Of a DNA stretch of 9,953 bases, positions 5,855 through 9,953 are shown piece after piece. The DNA is taken from the NCBI GenBank assembly GCA_023390055.1, contig JAEWDP010000130.1, positions 1-9,953 of the forward strand, written 5' to 3'. Position numbers and translations under genes: made by a program. The stretch is from Pseudomonadota bacterium. Lineage in GTDB: Bacteria; Pseudomonadota; Alphaproteobacteria; Rhizobiales; Rhizobiaceae. The stretch's first letter is position 1. Each line of letters begins with the position of its first letter. Below the pieces are notes generated by a model. The model worked only from the letters and a program-made list of their open reading frames with translations. It did no database searches and was not told where the DNA came from.

Positions 5855-6721
5855 ATGAGCGATGCAAACACGTTCGTCGCACCGGACACATCAACTGTCG
5901 AACCTCGCGACGCGAGCCGGCTTGCAGGCCAGGTGGCGATCATCACCGGAGCCTCGTCGGGCCTGGGTCGCGCGATGGCTCAGTCCCTTGCCGCTGCCGG
6001 CGCGACCATCATCGTGAACCATCGACCTGTTTCACGCTCGCGCGATCAGGCCAACGTCGTCGTGGCGGAAATCACGGCTGCCGGTGGCAAGGCGCACGCT
6101 TTCGCCGCCGACGTCTCGCGCGAGGATCAGGTCGAGGCGATGGTCAACGATACGGTGAAGCACTTCGGGTTCCTCGACATCATGATCGCCAATGCCGGCA
6201 TCGAGCGACCTGCACCGATCCACGAGATGGACCTTTCCGAATGGCAGGCGGTAATCGACGTCAATCTGACCGGCGCATTCCTGTGCGCACGTGCGGCGGC
6301 ACGCATCTTCCTCAGACAGGGCGCACGGCCGGAAATCTCTTCAGCCACCGGCAAGATCATCTTCACCAGTTCGGTGCATGAATTCATACCCTGGGCGTAC
6401 CAGGCAAACTATGCCGCATCCAAAGGCGGCATCATGCTCCTCATGAAATCATTGGCACAGGAACTGGCGCCGATGAAGATCCGTGTGAATTCCATTGCTC
6501 CGGGTGCCATCGCGACCCCGATCAATGCGGCCAGCCGGGATACGGCGCAGGAGGTCGAGAGCCTTCTGAAGCTGATCCCCTATGGCAGGATCGGGGAACC
6601 GTCGGATATCGGCCAGGCCGCAGCCTGGCTCGCCTCCGATGCGGCGGATTATGTCAACGGTACCAGTCTGGTCGTTGACGGTGGCATGAGCCTTTACCCC
6701 GGCTTCCGCGGGGAGGGCTGA
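5855..6721 (+). CDS. Glucose 1-dehydrogenase-type short-chain dehydrogenase/reductase
   Basis: This 288-aa classical SDR should oxidise a sugar, most likely beta-D-glucose to glucono-lactone, with NAD(P)+ in the cytoplasm. The nucleotide-binding TGASSGLG (31-38), NAG (113-115), the Asn of VNLTGA (Asn137), catalytic Ser173 in SSVHEFIPW, and YAASK with Tyr186 and Lys190 are all present. PGAIATPINA (216-225) and the end DGGMSLYPGF match Bacillus glucose 1-dehydrogenase closely, including the SSVHE-IPW block, which many other SDRs lack. About 20 extra residues precede the first beta strand. There is an insertion around residues 155-165 (GARPEISSATG). The ATG at 5855 has only a poor ribosome binding site (CTGGA directly before it), but no other start in frame is near. 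The GH15 gene follows 4 nt after the stop. The SDR family is certain and glucose specificity likely. Confidence 0.9.
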   Translation: MSDANTFVAPDTSTVEPRDASRLAGQVAIITGASSGLGRAMAQSLAAAGATIIVNHRPVSRSRDQANVVVAEITAAGGKAHAFAADVSREDQVEAMVNDTVKHFGFLDIMIANAGIERPAPIHEMDLSEWQAVIDVNLTGAFLCARAAARIFLRQGARPEISSATGKIIFTSSVHEFIPWAYQANYAASKGGIMLLMKSLAQELAPMKIRVNSIAPGAIATPINAASRDTAQEVESLLKLIPYGRIGEPSDIGQAAAWLASDAADYVNGTSLVVDGGMSLYPGFRGEG

Positions 6722-6725
6722 GCGA

Positions 6726-8579
6726 ATGCAGGAACAATTGACCCGTCAGGACCGCGCGCAGTCAAAAGCGATCGAGGATTACGGCCTCATCGGCAACATG
6801 ATCTCGGCGGCACTGGTCTCGCGTGACGGCTCAATCGACTGGCTATGTCTTCCGCGCTTTGATTCTGCAGCCTGCTTTGCGGCATTGCTTGGCGGCCCGG
6901 ACAACGGGCGGTGGAAGATCGCACCGGCCGGCGATTACCGCGTCACCCGACGTTATGTGCCGGGCACGGCGGTCCTCGAAACCTGCTTCGAGACCGCTTC
7001 CGGCACGGTCATGCTGACCGATTTCATGACGCTGACGGATGACGAGGAAAAAGTCGACGTGGTGCGCATCGTCACAGGTGTGCACGGAACGGTCGACATC
7101 GAGATGGAACTGATCCTGCGCTTCGCCTATGGCCAGGCCGCGCCCTGGGTACGACGCCGCGACTATGGGCTGAGCGCCGTTTCCGGACCCGATGCAATCG
7201 AACTGCATACCGACCTGCCTCTCACCGGCCGCAAACTGAAGACGCTCGCGACCTTCACGGTGAAGGAAGGCAAGAGCGTCCCCTTCACGCTTTCCTATCA
7301 CCGCTCCCACAAAGCTCCGCATTTCGTACCGGATCGCGCCGAAAGCCGCGACCGGACCATCATGTGGTGGCGCGAATGGTCGGGTCGATGCCGGTTCGAT
7401 CCAGACAGCCCGTGGCACGGAGCGGTCGTGCGCTCACTGATCACGCTCAAGCTTTTGACCTACAGGCCGACCGGCGGCATCGTAGCAGCGCCGACCACCT
7501 CGCTACCGGAAGCGATCGGCGGGTCCCGCAACTGGGACTATCGGTATTGCTGGATCAGGGATTCGACGCTGACGCTCTACGCGCTACTGAATGGTGGTTA
7601 TCGGGAAGAGGCCGAGGCATGGCGCCAATGGTTGATGCGGGCGACGGCCGGACATCCCGAACAGCTTCACATCATGTATGGCATCTCGGGTGAGCGATGG
7701 CTGCCGGAGATCGACGTCCCATGGCTGCCCGGATATGAGGGCAGCCGGCCGGTACGCGTCGGCAACGCAGCCGCCGAACAACGCCAGCTTGACGTTTATG
7801 GCGAGCTCATGGACGTGCTGCACACAGCCCGAGAGGCCGATCTCGCCCCTTTGGACGAAGCCTGGCAGTTGCAGACACTATTGCTGTCTCATGTCGAACA
7901 GGTCTGGCGTGTACCGGACCACGGCATCTGGGAAGTGCGCGGCCCTGCGCGCGCCTTCACGCATTCCAGGTTGATGTGCTGGGTGGCGTTCGACCGGGCG
8001 GTGAAATCGGTCGAGCATTTTGGTCTGCAAGGGCCGGTCGAGCATTGGCGAGACGTTCGCGACGCAATCCGCACTGACATTCTCGAACACGCCTTCGATC
8101 GACGAAAGAACAGTTTCGTGCAGCATTATGGAGGCGACCCGCTTGACGCAGCGCTGCTTCTGATCCCGCAGGTAGGCTTCCTTGAACCCGACGATCCAAG
8201 GGTGCGGGGCACACTGGCAGCAATAGAGCGGGAGTTACTGCATGACGGCTTCGTCCTTCGTTATTCCACCAAACAGGTAGACGACGGTATTGGCGGCCGG
8301 GAGGGTGCCTTTCTGGCGTGCTCGTTCTGGCTAGCGGATGCCTATGCGATGGACGGGCGCATCGAAGAGGCAAAGACGCTGTTCGAACGGCTCTTGACGT
8401 TGCGAAACGATCTCGGCCTGCTGGCGGAGGAATACGATCCTGTCGATGGCCGGTTGCTCGGCAATTTTCCGCAAGGTTTTTCCCACATAGGCCTCGTCAA
8501 TACCGCGTACAATCTGATCGACGCACACGGACCCGCCCAGCAGCGCGCCGAGCGCGTCGCCCCCACAGCCAGGCGCTGA
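6726..8579 (+). CDS. Glycoside hydrolase family 15 protein (trehalase/glucoamylase type)
   Basis: This 617-aa inverting alpha-glucosidase of the GH15 (alpha/alpha)6-barrel type has the bacterial N-terminal beta domain. Recognisable blocks are IEDYGLIGN (16-24), LVSRDGSIDWLCLPRFDS (30-47), SRNWDYRYCWIRDS (267-280), EAEAWRQWL (295-303), GISGERWLPE (319-328), YEGSRPVRVGNAA (337-349) and QLDVYGE (354-360). IWEVRG (401-406) probably carries the catalytic acid Glu403, and LLAEEYDP (565-572) the catalytic base. Bacterial members often cleave trehalose, so the product would be glucose. No signal peptide is present, so it acts in the cytoplasm. A GGGGAGGGC element inside the end of the SDR gene serves as ribosome binding site for the ATG at 6726. 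The 4-nt gap implies cotranscription and coupled translation with the SDR. Length and motifs are complete. Trehalose versus maltodextrin as substrate cannot be settled by reading. Confidence 0.93.
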   Translation: MQEQLTRQDRAQSKAIEDYGLIGNMISAALVSRDGSIDWLCLPRFDSAACFAALLGGPDNGRWKIAPAGDYRVTRRYVPGTAVLETCFETASGTVMLTDFMTLTDDEEKVDVVRIVTGVHGTVDIEMELILRFAYGQAAPWVRRRDYGLSAVSGPDAIELHTDLPLTGRKLKTLATFTVKEGKSVPFTLSYHRSHKAPHFVPDRAESRDRTIMWWREWSGRCRFDPDSPWHGAVVRSLITLKLLTYRPTGGIVAAPTTSLPEAIGGSRNWDYRYCWIRDSTLTLYALLNGGYREEAEAWRQWLMRATAGHPEQLHIMYGISGERWLPEIDVPWLPGYEGSRPVRVGNAAAEQRQLDVYGELMDVLHTAREADLAPLDEAWQLQTLLLSHVEQVWRVPDHGIWEVRGPARAFTHSRLMCWVAFDRAVKSVEHFGLQGPVEHWRDVRDAIRTDILEHAFDRRKNSFVQHYGGDPLDAALLLIPQVGFLEPDDPRVRGTLAAIERELLHDGFVLRYSTKQVDDGIGGREGAFLACSFWLADAYAMDGRIEEAKTLFERLLTLRNDLGLLAEEYDPVDGRLLGNFPQGFSHIGLVNTAYNLIDAHGPAQQRAERVAPTARR

Positions 8580-9029
8580 GAGTGAACTTCCCTTGCCTGA
8601 AACCATAGTTACAGCGGCCAGAATATCACAAGCAGTGTGGGAGGCCGTACCGATTTCAGAGATATCGACTTCCTCGGCTCTATCGTTTTACTGACATTTG
8701 GTGACGCGGCGCCTTTCCGGGGAGGCCAGGCAGAAACCAGCGAAGTTACCTCCGTGCGCTCGCAAATCTTTCTCTACTCCAGAAAAAAAATGAATGAAAA
8801 CAGTGATAGGGTGCCGAAAGTCTCCACTACGGGGCATGTATCGGTGCGCTATCACTCCTCAGTTCGACCGTGATGCGGTGGTGCTTCACGGCAAGCCAAG
8901 CTTGAGCGGCTTGACGACGCCTATCTGCTCGGCAGTCAGCTCCGTGTGTCGGAGGAGGATGAGTGTCCGTCCATCCTTGTCGGGACGTGAACGTCGATCA
9001 TCGACCTGACGCAACAAGCCCTGGTGCCA

Positions 9030-9066
9030 ACGGTTTCAATCGTGCTGGCAAGATCACTGAAACCGT
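9030..9066. repeat. 9-bp perfect inverted repeat ACGGTTTCA / TGAAACCGT
   Basis: The arms 9030-9038 and 9058-9066 are perfect complements with a 19-nt spacer. No T-tract follows on the + strand, so it is not an obvious terminator. It could be a protein-binding site with two half-sites 28 bp apart, an RNA hairpin, or a relic of an element end. No target duplication was seen. Confidence 0.45.
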
Positions 9067-9170
9067 GGTCTATTCACCATACAGACAGCAGCTTTTGAGC
9101 TACGAACTCTCGTCATGGAATTCTTCTCCAATCTGGCTCCGTGAACAGAAAATAATTCGCGTTCTTCTGC

Positions 9171-9185
9171 AAAATTGGCAGTTTT
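9171..9185. promoter_or_regulatory. 15-bp imperfect dyad upstream of the binding-protein gene
   Basis: AAAATTG-G-CAGTTTT is a dyad with one mismatched pair, centred 73 bp before the ATG of the ABC binding protein in an AT-rich patch. The position suits an operator or activator site. No regulator can be named, and no clear -35/-10 pair was assigned. Confidence 0.3.
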
Positions 9186-9250
9186 CTTCCACTCGCAGTT
9201 GCCTATTTTCTGGCATCAGACGTCAGCACTGACCTTTGAAAGGAACACCC

Positions 9251-9953
9251 ATGCGCTGGCATAAAATCATCGCGGCAGCAACGATTGCCCAAGCACTCAT
9301 TCTTCACCCTGCCCTTGCAGGCGAGAACCTGGACCAGATCAAGGCGGCCGGGGTCATCAAGATCGGTACCGAGGGCACCTACGCCCCCTTTACCTACCAC
9401 GACACCAATGGCGATCTGGTCGGCTTCGACGTAGAAATCGGCAAGGCCGTTGCCGACAAGCTCGGCGTCAAGGCCGAATTCATCGAGGGCAAATGGGACG
9501 GTTTGATCGCCGGACTGGATGCCAATCGTTATGACACTGTCATCAACCAGGTCGGGATTACTGAAGCCCGCCAGCAGAAGTACGACTTTTCCGACCCGTA
9601 TATCGCGTCGAAGGCTGTCTTGATCATTCGTGACGACAATACGGAGATCGAGGGCTTTGAAGACCTCAAGGGCAAACGATCGGCGCAGTCCCTTACCAGC
9701 AACTTCGGGAAGCTGGCACAAGATGCTGGCGCCGAACTCGTCGGAACCGATGGCTTCGACCAGTCAATTCAACTGGTACTGACCGGCCGCGCCGATGCGA
9801 CCATCAATGACAGCTTGTCATACCTTGATTTCAAGAAGCAGAAGCCAGACGCCCCCGTGAAAGCCGTGGCCGAGAAGGCAGATGCAGATCATTCGGGGAT
9901 CATCGTTCGCAAGGGCGATCCGGAGCTCGTCGCAGCCATCAACAAGGCGCTTG
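9251..9953 (+). CDS. Amino-acid ABC transporter substrate-binding protein, FliY/cystine-binding-like (3' end outside the window)
   Basis: The first 234 residues of a periplasmic solute-binding protein of the polar amino-acid type (SBP_bac_3 fold) are present, and the frame is open to the window edge. A signal peptide is clear: a basic n-region (MRWHK), a hydrophobic core and cleavage after PALA at about residue 23. The mature part shows GTEGTYAPF (39-47), LVGFDVEIGKAVA (56-68), KWDGLIAGLD (81-90), INQVGIT (98-104), YDFSDPY (111-117), DLKGK (138-142) and GIIVRKGD (216-223). Arg107 and Asp187 sit where the family binds the ligand carboxylate and amino groups. The KWDG, INQV and KYDFS blocks match E. 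coli FliY (cystine-binding) best, so cystine or a related amino acid is the likely ligand. GAAAGGA (9238-9244) lies 6 nt before the ATG at 9251. Permease and ATPase genes would be expected downstream, outside the window. Confidence 0.92.
   Translation, partial: MRWHKIIAAATIAQALILHPALAGENLDQIKAAGVIKIGTEGTYAPFTYHDTNGDLVGFDVEIGKAVADKLGVKAEFIEGKWDGLIAGLDANRYDTVINQVGITEARQQKYDFSDPYIASKAVLIIRDDNTEIEGFEDLKGKRSAQSLTSNFGKLAQDAGAELVGTDGFDQSIQLVLTGRADATINDSLSYLDFKKQKPDAPVKAVAEKADADHSGIIVRKGDPELVAAINKAL

Larger units (their letters stand above)
8580..9250. other. About 670-bp intergenic region with no convincing gene
   Basis: Short open frames occur on both strands (for example 8637-8873, 8794-9009 and 8963-9232), but none has a good ribosome binding site or a recognisable family. 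They overlap one another, which suggests chance. The stretch holds several small dyads: CAAGCC/GGCTTG (8892-8913), CTCCG/CGGAG (8940-8954), GTCGATCATCGAC (8993-9005) and the longer repeat at 9030-9066. No terminator with a T-run was found after the GH15 stop. The region may be a decayed gene or element, or a regulatory or small-RNA region. Confidence 0.55.

Noticed and set aside
8637..9232. Three short overlapping open frames on the + strand
   Set aside because: No ribosome binding site, no family likeness, and they overlap in different frames.

Overview
The window is GC-rich, with compact GC-biased codons, and carries accessory metal-handling and carbon genes of a kind common in alphaproteobacteria. 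The CopA type, the GH15/glucose-dehydrogenase pair and the FliY-like binding protein all fit a member of the Rhizobiales, but no marker gene fixes the taxon. No rRNA, tRNA, CRISPR array, insertion sequence or transposase was seen.

Left part (1-1546, + strand): the C-terminal end of a P1B heavy-metal ATPase that is not of the copper type and ends in a good rho-independent terminator; a DUF924-family protein; a 12-bp hairpin; and an unrecognised 76-aa protein. This last gene converges on the next block.

Middle part (1561-5406, - strand): a copper block read right to left. It contains a possible 23-codon Cys/His-rich upstream ORF (TGATG overlap), an RclA/mercuric-reductase-like flavoprotein disulfide reductase with an unusual CPNINC redox motif, and a Cu(I)-exporting CopA ATPase with YHS and heavy-metal-binding N-terminal domains. 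The upstream region holds a cluster of dyads, including a C/G-tract site resembling CsoR/RcnR-family operators, and a 9-bp direct repeat spaced by 21 bp. The likely joint role is copper detoxification: the flavoprotein handles oxidised copper or a reactive oxidant, and CopA exports Cu(I).

Right part (5855-8579, + strand): a divergent two-gene operon with a 4-nt gap. It encodes a glucose 1-dehydrogenase-type SDR and a cytoplasmic GH15 enzyme (trehalase or glucoamylase type). Together they could release glucose from trehalose or an oligosaccharide and oxidise it to gluconolactone.

End (8580-9953): about 670 bp with no convincing gene but with inverted repeats, then the start of a FliY/TcyA-like polar amino-acid (probably cystine) periplasmic binding protein that runs off the window.
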